A stretch of DNA of 64,000 nucleotides from Herbiconiux ginsengi (GCF_900107435.1 NZ_FNPZ01000002.1:186001-250000), one strand, 5' to 3'; counted from the first letter of the stretch, positions 19,221 through 26,485 are shown. Numbers and translations are program-made. The notes: generated by a model from the sequence alone, not told the origin.

Positions 19221-19295
19221 CGTTCGAAACCGCAAACGTCGTGCCGCCAGGCGCGTCATACGCCGCGGATGCCGCGACGTTTGCGGTTTCGAACG
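19221..19295. repeat. 75-bp hairpin repeat, copy 2 (bidirectional terminator position)
   Basis: The arms 19221-19241 and 19275-19295 are perfect 21-bp inverted repeats containing CGAAACCGCAAACGTCG. The element begins 2 bp after the hydrolase stop and ends 2 bp before the convergent sufE stop, as expected for a shared terminator. Length and core match the copy at 12648-12722: both are 75 bp, with a CGCAAACGT core in the left arm and an ATACG motif in the loop. Confidence 0.75.
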
Positions 19296-19296
19296 A

Positions 19297-19734
19297 TCAG
19301 GCGGCGAGACGCTCGCGGATCTGGCGTTTGGTGCGGCCGAGCATGGCCGTCATGCCGCGGATGCGCAGCGGCGACACCGCCTCGGTGAGCCCGATCGTGT
19401 TCGGGAAGTCGTCGGGGATGCCGAGCACCTCGTCGACCGGGAGCCCGTCGATGCCCTGCACGAGGATCGACGCGAAGCCGCGCGTCGTGGGTGATTCCTT
19501 CGGCGCGGTCGCGAACAGGTGAACCACGCCGTCGGTCACCTCCACGAAGATGAACACCGGCGACTGGCACTCCACGACGCGCTCGAAGAGGTCCGGATGC
19601 TCCTGGTAGCGCGCCGGGAGCTCCGGAAGCTCGTTCGAGAACTCCAGGAGCATCTCGAGGCGGTCGCGCTGCTCGAGCGCGAGGAAGTCGTCGCGGATCT
19701 CGGCCAGCGACGCGGGAAGAGTTGACTCGGTCAT
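19297..19734 (-). CDS. SufE family sulfur-acceptor protein
   Basis: This 145-residue SufE-like protein accepts persulfide sulfur from a cysteine desulfurase for Fe-S cluster assembly. The active-site cysteine is Cys56 in VVECQSPVF, and TTRGFASILVQGIDG matches the fold. No desulfurase or suf operon is in the window. It lies 26 bp downstream of the rhodanese gene on the same strand, a pairing common in Actinobacteria, and probably shares its transcript. GGAAGGG precedes the ATG. Confidence 0.9.
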   Translation of the reverse strand: MTESTLPASLAEIRDDFLALEQRDRLEMLLEFSNELPELPARYQEHPDLFERVVECQSPVFIFVEVTDGVVHLFATAPKESPTTRGFASILVQGIDGLPVDEVLGIPDDFPNTIGLTEAVSPLRIRGMTAMLGRTKRQIRERLAA

Positions 19735-19760
19735 CCCTTCCAGTATCCCTCGCGTTCGGA

Positions 19761-20663
19761 CTACCGTGCCGCGGGTACCTCGCCGCGCTCGGCTCCGCGA
19801 ACGATCGGCACGCGCACCGTGCTGCCCCACTCGGTCCAGGAGCCGTCGTAGTTGCGCACGTTCTCGAAGCCCAGCAGGTGAGTGAGCACGAACCAGGTGT
19901 GGCTCGACCGCTCGCCGATGCGGCAGTAGGCGATCACGGGTTCGCCGTCGACGAGACCCGCCTCGCCGCGGTAGATCGCGTCCAGCTCGACGACCGGCTT
20001 GAAGGTGCCGTCTTCGGCGGCCGCGCGGGCCCACGGCACGTTCGCCGCGCTCGGGATGTGGCCGGCGCGGAGCGCGCCCTCCTCGGGGTAGGCGGGCGCC
20101 GTGGTGCGCTCTCCGCTGTACTCCTCGGGGGAGCGCACGTCGATCAGGGGGTGGCCGAGGTGGGCGAGCACGTCGTCCTTGAACGCGCGGATCTCCTCGT
20201 CGCGGCGTTCGACGACCGGATAGTCGACCGGTGCCGGCGCCGGGCGATCGGTCGTGATCGGTCGGCCCTCGGCGATCCACTTGTCGCGACCGCCGTCGAG
20301 CAGACGCACGTCCTCGTGACCGAAGAGGGTGAACACCCAGAGCGCGTAGGCCGCCCACCAGTTGTTCTTGTCGCCGTAGATCACCACGGTGTCGTCGCGC
20401 GAGATCCCCTTGCCGCCGAGCAGGGCGGCGAAGCCGGCGCCGTCGACGTAGTCACGTTCGACCGGGTCGTTGAGGTCGGTGTGCCAGTCGATCTTCACCG
20501 AACCGGGGATGTGCCCGGTCTCGTAGAGCAGCACGTCTTCGTCGCTCTCGACGACCACGAGGCCGGGTTCACCCAGATGGGCTTCGAGCCAGTCGCCCGA
20601 CACCAGGCGTTCGGGGTGGGCGTATCCGGCGAACTTCTCGGCGGGATCGGTCTCGACAGTCAT
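19761..20663 (-). CDS. Thiosulfate/3-mercaptopyruvate sulfurtransferase (tandem rhodanese)
   Basis: This 300-residue enzyme has two rhodanese domains. The first, inactive one holds [15 protein letters not shown]; the second carries the active-site loop with Cys247 in CRIGERSS. The CRIGERS loop is the SseA/CysA type and moves sulfane sulfur to acceptors. The ATG at 20663 ([11 protein letters not shown]) follows a CTGGAGGTTGTGAA ribosome site; the frame open further upstream lacks homology. It is co-directional with sufE downstream, which may be its sulfur acceptor. Confidence 0.92.
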   Translation of the reverse strand: MTVETDPAEKFAGYAHPERLVSGDWLEAHLGEPGLVVVESDEDVLLYETGHIPGSVKIDWHTDLNDPVERDYVDGAGFAALLGGKGISRDDTVVIYGDKNNWWAAYALWVFTLFGHEDVRLLDGGRDKWIAEGRPITTDRPAPAPVDYPVVERRDEEIRAFKDDVLAHLGHPLIDVRSPEEYSGERTTAPAYPEEGALRAGHIPSAANVPWARAAAEDGTFKPVVELDAIYRGEAGLVDGEPVIAYCRIGERSSHTWFVLTHLLGFENVRNYDGSWTEWGSTVRVPIVRGAERGEVPAAR

Positions 20664-20769
20664 TTCACAACCTCCAGTTAGGGTAGGTACAACCCCAGAA
20701 GAATCTAAGTCTTCCCGACTCCCCGCTGCACATCGCGGGTCACATCTCGACACACAACAGGATCAGCAG

Positions 20770-21804
20770 ATGACAGGTGAGCGGCAGGCTGTCGCCCCGC
20801 GCTTGACCGAGCGCTCCCCATCGATCTCCGGCACCGAACTGGCCGGCACCCTCGTGCCCCCGCGCCAGTTCGACACGGCGTCGTTCGAGAACTACCGCCC
20901 CGATCGCGACTACCCGTCGCAGGGTGAGGCTCTCGCCAAGATCCGGCACTTCGCGGAGGGGTGGAAGCCCGCCAAGGCCGGAGGGTTCTTCGGTCGCGGC
21001 AAGAAGACGCCGGCGGCGAAGCCCGGCATCTACCTCGACGGCGGGTTCGGCGTGGGCAAGACGCACCTGCTGGCCGCGCTCTGGCACGCCGCGCCCGGCC
21101 CGAAGTACTTCGGTACCTTCATCGAGTACACCGCTCTCATCGGCGCGCTCGGGTACGCCAACGCCGTGCAGCTGTTCGCCGGCGCGAAGTTCATCGCCAT
21201 CGACGAGTTCGAGCTCGACGACCCGGGTGACACGATGCTGATGACCCGGTTCCTCGGTGAGCTCGTCGCGAAGGGCACGCGCCTGGCCGCGACCTCCAAC
21301 ACGCCGCCGAACGCCCTCGGCGAAGGGCGGTTCGCCGCGAGCGACTTCCTGCGCGAGATCCAGGCCATCGCCGATCGATTCGACATCGTGCGCATCGACG
21401 GTCTCGACTATCGTCGCCGCGACGTCGAGGGTCACGCCGTCGCCTTCGCGACCGACGGCGAACTCGCGGAGGCCGTGGAGGCGCGGGCCGCAGCGGGGGA
21501 GCGCATCACGAGCGACGAGTTCGATCAGCTGGTCCACCACCTCGGCACGATCCATCCGTCCCGCTACGTCAAGATGGTCGACGGGCTCGACGTGATCGCG
21601 CTGAGCGGCGTCACGCCCTTCGCCAACCAGACGGATGCGCTCCGTTTCGTGGCCTTCATCGACCGCGTGTACGACGCGCAGATCCGCATCCTCGCCTCGG
21701 GCACGCCGCTCGACGAGGTGTTCGCCGGTGACATGCTGAACGGCGGATACCGCAAGAAATACCTGCGTGCGGTGTCGCGGATGATCGCTTCCGCGACCCT
21801 CTGA
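20770..21804 (+). CDS. zapE: Cell division ATPase ZapE (AFG1-like)
   Basis: This 344-residue AFG1/ZapE-type P-loop ATPase has Walker A GGFGVGKTH near residue 91, Walker B FIAIDEFELDD and a sensor region ATSNTPPNALGEGRF. In E. coli ZapE acts at the division ring under stress; eukaryotic AFG1 works in mitochondrial protein quality control. The actinobacterial role is not established. It is divergent from the sulfurtransferase gene. A G+C-rich hairpin follows the stop. Confidence 0.9.
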   Translation: MTGERQAVAPRLTERSPSISGTELAGTLVPPRQFDTASFENYRPDRDYPSQGEALAKIRHFAEGWKPAKAGGFFGRGKKTPAAKPGIYLDGGFGVGKTHLLAALWHAAPGPKYFGTFIEYTALIGALGYANAVQLFAGAKFIAIDEFELDDPGDTMLMTRFLGELVAKGTRLAATSNTPPNALGEGRFAASDFLREIQAIADRFDIVRIDGLDYRRRDVEGHAVAFATDGELAEAVEARAAAGERITSDEFDQLVHHLGTIHPSRYVKMVDGLDVIALSGVTPFANQTDALRFVAFIDRVYDAQIRILASGTPLDEVFAGDMLNGGYRKKYLRAVSRMIASATL

Positions 21805-21813
21805 CCCCTGACT

Positions 21814-21840
21814 GCCGCCCCCTCGGACGGGGGTGGCGGT
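21814..21840 (+). terminator. Hairpin after zapE
   Basis: CCGCCCCC (21815-21822) pairs with GGGGG-T-GGCGG (21829-21839) with one bulged T; the run TTCCC follows. It is a probable intrinsic terminator of zapE, though the U-tract is short. Confidence 0.5.
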
Positions 21841-21900
21841 TCCCGACGGATTCTCCGCCGGCCGAAACACGATGTTTACAAACGCGCTCACCGTGTAACA

Positions 21901-21921
21901 CGACGTACACAAAGTACGTCG
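21901..21921. promoter_or_regulatory. Inverted repeat upstream of amt
   Basis: A perfect 8-bp inverted repeat, CGACGTAC-ACAAA-GTACGTCG, lies about 130 bp before the amt start in an AT-richer intergenic stretch. Just upstream, GAAAC-n6-TTTAC (21864-21879) and GTAAC (21895-21899) resemble parts of a GlnR box but are not in the right phase. It may be an operator for nitrogen control; the regulator is not identified. Confidence 0.35.
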
Positions 21922-22049
21922 CCCCGCGAAACCTCTCTTGGGCAGACTGCCCCTTGCCTGCAATTGCGCCTACGGCCCCGTGCTAGCCGTGACCAACACA
22001 GCAATTTCAGACTTACCCGCCAGCACGTTCTAGAGAGGTAACCATTCAT

Positions 22050-23288
22050 ATGGAAGAAGTAACCGGCAACCTGAACTCACTGTGGTTGCTCGTTGCAGCC
22101 GCCCTCGTGCTCCTGATGACCCCCGGCGTCGCGTTCTTCTACGGCGGCATGGTCAAAGCGAAATCGGTCATCTCCATGATGATGATGAGCTTCGGAGCAA
22201 TGGGCCTCGTCGGCGTCCTCTGGGTGCTGTACGGGTACGGACTCGCATTCGGTACTCCGCTCATCCCCGGCATCGTCGGAAACCCCTTCGACGGTTCGAT
22301 CGGCCTCGGCAGCCTCCTCGGCATCGGCGAGGGCGGAGCGATGGACCCGGATCTGGCCGGACTCGCGTTCGCCGGATTCCAGGCGACCTTCGCCATCATC
22401 ACCGTCGCCCTGATCTCCGGTGCGATCGCCGATCGCGCGAAGTTCGGCGCGTGGATGCTGTTCGCCGGCATCTGGGTCACCGTGGTCTACTTCCCGGTCG
22501 CCTTCATGGTCTTCAACCTGGCTGAGGGCTGGGCTCCGGTCTGGGGCGTCAACGACTTCGCCGGTGGAACCGCGGTTCACATCAACGCCGGTGCCGCAGC
22601 TCTCGCCCTGGCCCTGGTGCTCGGCAAGCGCGTCGGATTCCAGAAGGGCATCCAGAAGCCGCACAACGTTCCGCTGACGCTGCTCGGCGCTTCGCTGCTG
22701 TGGTTCGGCTGGTTCGGCTTCAACGCCGGTTCCGAGGCCGCTGTCGACGGCGTCGCCGCCATCGCCTGGATCAACACCCTCGCCGCTCCCGCCGCTGCCA
22801 TCATCGGCTGGCTGATCGTCGAGAAGATCAAGGACGGCAAGCCCACCTCGATCGGTGCCGCGTCGGGTGCCGTCGCAGGCCTGGTCGCCATCACCCCGGC
22901 GTGTAACATCCTCACCCCGGGCTGGGCGATCGTGCTCGGCATCCTCGCCGGTGCGGTCTGCGCCCTGGCCATCGAGCTCAAGTTCAAGCTCGGCTTCGAC
23001 GACTCGCTCGACGTGGTGGGCATCCACCTCGTCGGTGGTCTGATCGGAACGCTCTACATCGGCATCTTCGGTGCCGGCATCGGCCTGCTCGACACCGGTT
23101 CGGGAGAGCAGCTGCTGAAGCAGTTCGTGGCGGCCGTGGTCGTGATGGTCTACTCCTTCGTGATGGCGTTCATCATCGGCTGGATCATCCAGAAGACGAT
23201 GGGCTTCCGCATCAAGAACGAGGACGAGGTCGCCGGCGTGGACACCACGGTTCACGGCGAAGAAGGCTACGTGCTCGAAGCCGTCTGA
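22050..23288 (+). CDS. amt: Ammonium transporter Amt
   Basis: This 412-residue channel has 11 predicted membrane segments and no long signal peptide. The twin-histidine pore is visible: His in DFAGGTAVHINAGAAAL and His in VVGIHLVGGLIGT, plus the conserved ISGAIADRAKF loop. It conducts ammonia/ammonium under nitrogen limitation. GAGAGGT lies upstream of the ATG. No glnK or glnD follows, unlike the usual amtB-glnK-glnD operon; a strong terminator stands right after the stop. Confidence 0.95.
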   Translation: MEEVTGNLNSLWLLVAAALVLLMTPGVAFFYGGMVKAKSVISMMMMSFGAMGLVGVLWVLYGYGLAFGTPLIPGIVGNPFDGSIGLGSLLGIGEGGAMDPDLAGLAFAGFQATFAIITVALISGAIADRAKFGAWMLFAGIWVTVVYFPVAFMVFNLAEGWAPVWGVNDFAGGTAVHINAGAAALALALVLGKRVGFQKGIQKPHNVPLTLLGASLLWFGWFGFNAGSEAAVDGVAAIAWINTLAAPAAAIIGWLIVEKIKDGKPTSIGAASGAVAGLVAITPACNILTPGWAIVLGILAGAVCALAIELKFKLGFDDSLDVVGIHLVGGLIGTLYIGIFGAGIGLLDTGSGEQLLKQFVAAVVVMVYSFVMAFIIGWIIQKTMGFRIKNEDEVAGVDTTVHGEEGYVLEAV

Positions 23289-23306
23289 TCCTCGGCACAA
23301 CCGTCA

Positions 23307-23338
23307 GCGGGGCGTCATCCTTCGGGATGGCGCCCCGC
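23307..23338. terminator. Bidirectional terminator between amt and EI24 gene
   Basis: A 14-bp stem, GCGGGGCGTCATCC / GGATGGCGCCCCGC, with a single G-T wobble, is closed by a TTCG tetraloop, which is unusually stable in RNA. It serves amt on the plus strand, and the EI24 stop codon (23315-23317) lies within its left arm. Confidence 0.85.
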
Positions 23339-24103
23339 TTCCGTGTGCGCCAAGGCTGCGTCGTGGTCTCCGATCGCGCTCCGAGCCAGCGCCGTGGCGC
23401 CCGCGACAGCCGCCGGCATCGCGAACACCGCGCCGAGTGGGATGAGGAAGAGCAGGTAGGTGGCCACGCCGAAGCCGAGGGTGCGGGCGCGCCGGGCGCC
23501 GAGCATCCGTCGCCGGTCGCGCAGACGCAGCTCACGCGCGTCGAAGGCGAACCCGGTGAGCTCCAGGGCGAGCACCCAGCCGCCGAAGAGCGCGGCGAGC
23601 ACCGGCACCGCGATCTGGCCGGCCACGGGAACGAGACCGACGACGAACAGCAGCAGCCCGATCAGGATCGTGAGGGCGAGGATGCGCAGCCCGGCGCCGA
23701 CACCGCGCGCCAGGAGTCGCCAGAAGCGTCCTGCGGGCTCCGCGGGAGCGTTTCCGAGGGTGAGCTCGGTCTCGCGCCAGATGCGCTCATAGAACGGATC
23801 TCCGACCGCGAGCGTGATGGCGGTGAAGGTGAAGACGACGAGCAGGATGCCGACGCCGACCAGGGCGATGGCCGCCGATACCCGGGTGATGGTTCGCCAG
23901 GGTTCTGTCCACCCCTCGGCGAAGGGCGTCGCCCAGGCGGCGAGGTCGGGGGAGAAGACCGCGAGCACCACGATCCCGGCCAGGTAGACGACGGCGACGA
24001 TCAGGGCCGGCAGAGCGCCCAGGAGCATGAGCTTCGGTCGCGTCGCCCACAGCCCGAGCCCGCGCCCGAGCAGGGCGACCCCTCCGAAGAACTCGCGAAT
24101 CAT
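23315..24103 (-). CDS. EI24 domain-containing membrane protein
   Basis: This 262-residue multi-pass protein of the EI24/CysZ-like superfamily opens with REFFGGVALLGRGLGLWATRPKL and has at least four hydrophobic segments, including LVGVGILLVVFTFTAITLAV and LRILALTILIGLLLFVVGLVPVAG. GDPFYERIW between segments is a family signature. CysZ members are sulfate transporters, but the actinobacterial EI24 proteins are uncharacterised, so a function is not assigned. It converges on amt. Confidence 0.82.
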   Translation of the reverse strand: MIREFFGGVALLGRGLGLWATRPKLMLLGALPALIVAVVYLAGIVVLAVFSPDLAAWATPFAEGWTEPWRTITRVSAAIALVGVGILLVVFTFTAITLAVGDPFYERIWRETELTLGNAPAEPAGRFWRLLARGVGAGLRILALTILIGLLLFVVGLVPVAGQIAVPVLAALFGGWVLALELTGFAFDARELRLRDRRRMLGARRARTLGFGVATYLLFLIPLGAVFAMPAAVAGATALARSAIGDHDAALAHTEAGRHPEG

Positions 24104-24223
24104 CTCCAGAGAGTACCCGGCGTTCCCTGCGTGGCCACCAGCCTCGGCGCCGAGGGTCCGGCGTTCTCTCTCACGTCGTGGGCGCCGAAGGGTGCCGTGT
24201 GCGGTCTCCGGCCATCAACGACG

Positions 24224-24250
24224 AAGGGCCCCCGCTCGCGGGGACCCTTT
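24224..24250 (-). terminator. Terminator of tRNA-Val(CAC)
   Basis: Read on the minus strand, AAGGGTCCCCG-CGAG-CGGGGGCCCTT forms an 11-bp stem with one wobble. It starts 11 bases after the tRNA 3' end. There is no long U-tract. Confidence 0.6.
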
Positions 24251-24260
24251 CAATTACGCG

Positions 24261-24333
24261 TGGGCGATACCGGACTCGAACCGATGACCTCTTCCGTGTG
24301 AAGGAAGCGCGCTACCAACTGCGCCAATCGCCC
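24261..24333 (-). tRNA. tRNA-Val (anticodon CAC)
   Basis: Acceptor stem GGGCGAT/ATCGCCC, anticodon stem-loop CTTCC-TTCACAC-GGAAG giving anticodon CAC, T-arm with GGTTCGAGTCC, discriminator A. The CCA end is not encoded. It lies opposite in strand to the three tRNA genes at 24943-25250. Confidence 0.93.
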
Positions 24334-24398
24334 TGGGACAGTTATCGATAGTAGCGGACGCGGGAAGCTCTTGGGTGCACACCGGGTCGGCGAGGTTC

Positions 24399-24410
24399 TA
24401 GAGTTCAGAA
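24399..24410 (+). promoter_or_regulatory. Predicted -10 element of leaderless 24411 gene
   Basis: TAGAGT is followed by six bases and then ATG, with no ribosome-binding site between. This predicts initiation at the start codon itself. Confidence 0.4.
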
Positions 24411-24839
24411 ATGAGCACTCCGTATTCGCCGTATCCTCCCGGTTTCGCGCCCTATCCGGGGCCCGTTCGACCCGGCGACAAACGGCCGGTCACGGCCGTC
24501 ATCTCGCTCGTGCTCGGCGTGGTCGTCTTCGGCGGCACGATCGTCGCGAAGCTCGGCGCGGCCGCGGTCACCGACACGCCCGACGGCGTGATCTCGAGCC
24601 TCGGGGTCGCCTCGTTCTTCGGCCTGCTACTGATCGTGCCGGCCGTCGTGCTCGGGCATCTGGCCGTCGGCTCGACCGCGAAAGGCGCCCGGGTCGGCCG
24701 CGGGATGGCTGTCGGGGCGCTGGTGCTCGCCTACGTCGACCTCGTGCTCTTCCTGGTGCGGTTGCTGGCCGCGGCGATCGCCACCGCCGTGCTCGGCGAC
24801 CCGAGCGCTTTCTTCTACAACGTGTTCTTCTGGGTGTGA
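24411..24839 (+). CDS. DUF4190-like small membrane protein
   Basis: This 142-residue protein has a Pro/Tyr-rich N-terminus (MSTPYSPYPPGFAPYPGP) and three hydrophobic segments: AVISLVLGVVVFGGTIVA, SFFGLLLIVPAVVLGHLA and ALVLAYVDLVLFLVRLLAAA. That architecture is common for DUF4190-type proteins in Actinobacteria; function unknown. Its position between tRNA genes carries no functional hint. Confidence 0.72.
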   Translation: MSTPYSPYPPGFAPYPGPVRPGDKRPVTAVISLVLGVVVFGGTIVAKLGAAAVTDTPDGVISSLGVASFFGLLLIVPAVVLGHLAVGSTAKGARVGRGMAVGALVLAYVDLVLFLVRLLAAAIATAVLGDPSAFFYNVFFWV

Positions 24840-24942
24840 CACGCCGCGTTCCCGGTGAATTCACGTCGTCGGCGTGTCCTGGTTTGGCAATCGTCGAGCG
24901 AGTCGGATAGAGTCTCATCCGCACGCAGAAATGCGAGCGAAT

Positions 24943-25014
24943 GCGGATGTGGCGCAGTGGTAGCGCATAACCTTGCCAAGGTTAGGGTCGCGAGTTCGAA
25001 TCTCGTCATCCGCT
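24943..25014 (+). tRNA. tRNA-Gly (anticodon GCC)
   Basis: Acceptor GCGGATG/CATCCGC, anticodon stem-loop TAACC-TTGCCAA-GGTTA giving GCC, T-arm CGAGTTCGAATCTCG, discriminator T as usual for bacterial tRNA-Gly. CCA is not encoded. It is the first of three plus-strand tRNAs with gaps of 56 and 31 bp, probably one transcript. Confidence 0.95.
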
Positions 25015-25070
25015 CGAGTGAAGTTACTCGTTTGTGGCAACCCCCGCGGTTTACACGAAAGCACGAACTG

Positions 25071-25144
25071 GGTGGCGTGGCCGAGAGGCGAGGCAGCGGC
25101 CTGCAAAGCCGTCCACACGGGTTCAAATCCCGTCGCCACCTCCA
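25071..25144 (+). tRNA. tRNA-Cys (anticodon GCA)
   Basis: Acceptor GGTGGCG/CGCCACC, anticodon stem-loop CGGC-CTGCAAA-GCCG giving GCA, T-arm ACGGGTTCAAATCCCGT, discriminator T followed by an encoded CCA at 25142-25144. Confidence 0.95.
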
Positions 25145-25175
25145 CTCACAACACCGCAGGGGATAACACTCCAAT

Positions 25176-25250
25176 GGGCGATTGGCGCAGCGGTAGCGCG
25201 CTTCCCTGACACGGAAGAGGTCACTGGTTCGATCCCAGTATCGCCCACCA
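25176..25250 (+). tRNA. tRNA-Val (anticodon GAC)
   Basis: Acceptor GGGCGAT/ATCGCCC, anticodon stem-loop CTTCC-CTGACAC-GGAAG giving GAC, T-arm CTGGTTCGATCCCAG, discriminator A and encoded CCA at 25248-25250. Its 3' end from the T-arm on is repeated 124 bp downstream. Confidence 0.95.
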
Positions 25251-25307
25251 CCTGAAGGCTCCGGATATGTTCCGGGGCCTTTCGTCTTGGGGAACCAGGA
25301 CCCACGA
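25224..25307 (+). repeat. 84-bp direct repeat, copy A (tRNA-Val 3' end plus terminator)
   Basis: The repeat starts at the T-arm of tRNA-Val(GAC), runs through the CCA and the terminator, and ends at AGGACCCACGA. Copy B at 25348-25431 is identical except for two bases. The offset is exactly 124 bp. Confidence 0.9.
25255..25284 (+). terminator. Terminator of the tRNA Gly-Cys-Val run
   Basis: AAGGCTCCGGA-TATGT-TCCGGGGCCTT forms an 11-bp stem with one wobble, followed by TTCGTC. It begins five bases after the tRNA-Val CCA end. Confidence 0.8.
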
Positions 25308-25347
25308 ATCGCGTCGAAAGCGGTGCTTTCGCCCTCAGCGATTCGTG
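25303..25347. repeat. 45-bp hairpin between the two direct repeats
   Basis: Outer arms CACGAATCGC (25303-25312) and GCGATTCGTG (25338-25347) are perfect; an inner stem CGAAAGC-GGT-GCTTTCG sits at 25315-25331. The 40 bases unique to this spot (25308-25347) therefore fold almost completely. Confidence 0.7.
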
Positions 25348-25374
25348 CTGGTTCGATCCCAGTATCGCCCACCA
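25348..25374 (+). pseudogene. tRNA-Val 3' fragment (duplicate)
   Basis: These 27 bases repeat the T-arm, acceptor 3' strand and CCA of tRNA-Val(GAC) without the 5' half, so no functional tRNA can form. It is copy B of the direct repeat. Confidence 0.85.
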
Positions 25375-25431
25375 CCTGAAGGCTCCGGATGTGTTCCGGG
25401 GCCTTTTGTCTTGGGGAACCAGGACCCACGA
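25348..25431 (+). repeat. 84-bp direct repeat, copy B
   Basis: Second copy of the tRNA-Val 3' end with its terminator (AAGGCTCCGGA stem at 25379-25405, followed by TTGTC). It differs from copy A at two positions, one in the hairpin loop and one in the T-tract. Confidence 0.9.
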
Positions 25432-25443
25432 GGCCCGTCGCGC

Positions 25444-26049
25444 TCAGAAGTCGATGCGGTAGACGCGGCGACGCGGAGTGGGAGCCGTGACCTCGGTGAA
25501 TCCCGCCGCGGCGAAGATCGAGACGGTGCCGACGTACAGCTCGCCCCAGGTGATCTCGGCGCCCTCCGCCACCACCATCGGATACCCCTCGAGAGCCCGT
25601 GCGCCTCGCGAGCGGGCGAACCCCGGCGTCGCCGCAGCGAGCGCCCGGCTCACTCCGCGCCGCCGGAAGCCGGTGCGCACCACGAAACAGGTCACCGCCC
25701 AGACGCCGTCGTCGCTCTTGTCCTCGTCGCGCCCGGCCCAGGGCACGCGCTTCCGGAGCAGCCGGCGATACGCCGTGCGTGGCTCCACGGCGCACCACCC
25801 GGCGGGTTCACCGTCGAGGTACGCCACGAGTCCGCTGGTCGATGAGGCCGACGGATGCCCGCATCCGCTCTGTGAACGCAAGCGCGTAGCGCGCTCCTCG
25901 AGCGGCACGTCGCGCCACTCCGAGTCGCGGTATGTGAACCACTGGCAGCGGCAGCGCGCCGGCTCGCCCCGCTGTCCGAACACGGCGTCGAGCTCTTCCG
26001 GGCTCGCCTCGTTCGCCGGCACCACCGTGATCGTCGCGATTTCGGCCAT
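25444..26049 (-). CDS. GNAT family N-acetyltransferase
   Basis: This 201-residue protein has the acetyl-CoA binding pattern VWAVTCFVVRTGFRRRGVSRAL (the first beta strand plus the R-R-x-G-V loop; here RTGFRRRGVS) and a C-terminal VGTVSIFAAAGFTEV, typical of GNAT enzymes. An upstream CRCQWF and GWCAVEPRTAYRRL are shared with a group of uncharacterised actinobacterial acetyltransferases. Substrate unknown. The ATG at 26049 (MAEIATITVV) is preferred over an upstream in-frame codon that would overlap the promoter of the divergent gene. Confidence 0.83.
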   Translation of the reverse strand: MAEIATITVVPANEASPEELDAVFGQRGEPARCRCQWFTYRDSEWRDVPLEERATRLRSQSGCGHPSASSTSGLVAYLDGEPAGWCAVEPRTAYRRLLRKRVPWAGRDEDKSDDGVWAVTCFVVRTGFRRRGVSRALAAATPGFARSRGARALEGYPMVVAEGAEITWGELYVGTVSIFAAAGFTEVTAPTPRRRVYRIDF

Positions 26050-26066
26050 ATCCCAGTAAACCGCCC

Positions 26067-26078
26067 TACGGTCGGAGC
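26067..26078 (+). promoter_or_regulatory. Predicted -10 element of 26079 gene
   Basis: TACGGT fits TAnnnT and is followed by exactly six bases and ATG, again the leaderless spacing. A purine-rich CGGAG lies in those six bases but would be too close to act as a ribosome site. Confidence 0.4.
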
Positions 26079-26417
26079 ATGGAAGCCACACCAGCCGACG
26101 ACCAGACCGCCGGCGGACGCCTGCCCGGGCCGGCGGCGCGTACGCGGGCCTTGATCCGCCGCCATCCCACGGCGAACCGGGTGTACCGCACCGGTGTGGG
26201 TGTGGCGGGCGCCGGCACCGTCGCCCTCGGCGCCGTGATGATCCCGTTGCCCGGCCCCGGCGCCCTGATCGCCATCGGCGGGCTGGCTCTGCTCGGAACC
26301 GAGTTCGAGTCGGCGAAGAAGGTCAGCACCAAGGCGAATGCGGCCGCCAAGAAGACCTACGCGGCGGCGAAAGCGAAGGCGGCCGAACGGAAAGCCGCCC
26401 GACGCGCCGCCGGCTGA
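26079..26417 (+). CDS. PGPGW / TIGR02611-like small membrane protein
   Basis: This 112-residue protein has one or two hydrophobic segments (about residues 38-70) around the conserved IPLPGPGALIAIGGLALLGTEF, the PGPGW-like signature of putative transmembrane proteins in Actinobacteria. The C-terminal 40 residues are an Ala/Lys-rich helix (KKTYAAAKAKAAERKAARR) likely to be cytoplasmic or nucleic-acid contacting. Function unknown. Confidence 0.75.
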   Translation: MEATPADDQTAGGRLPGPAARTRALIRRHPTANRVYRTGVGVAGAGTVALGAVMIPLPGPGALIAIGGLALLGTEFESAKKVSTKANAAAKKTYAAAKAKAAERKAARRAAG

Positions 26418-26473
26418 CCCGCGGCGGTCGGCCGGGTTCATCGAACGAGTCACCCGAACGGGGGATCTTCCGC

Positions 26474-26485
26474 TAAGTTCGACAC
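26474..26485 (+). promoter_or_regulatory. Predicted -10 element of 26486 gene
   Basis: TAAGTT is followed by six bases and ATG, the same leaderless spacing as at 2729, 24399, 26067 and 42728. Confidence 0.4.

Noticed and set aside
21864-21910. Complete GlnR box upstream of amt
   Set aside because: GAAAC and GTAAC elements exist, but the 11-base phasing fails between the two pairs and one of the four elements is missing, so I did not annotate it as a GlnR site.
25348-25374. Possible fifth tRNA gene
   Set aside because: Only the T-arm and acceptor 3' strand are present; D-arm and anticodon arm are missing, so it is a fragment.
24284-25798. Minus-strand frames through the tRNA cluster with GDTGIEP-like peptides
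   Set aside because: These are the well-known spurious translations of antisense tRNA sequence and should not be annotated as proteins.
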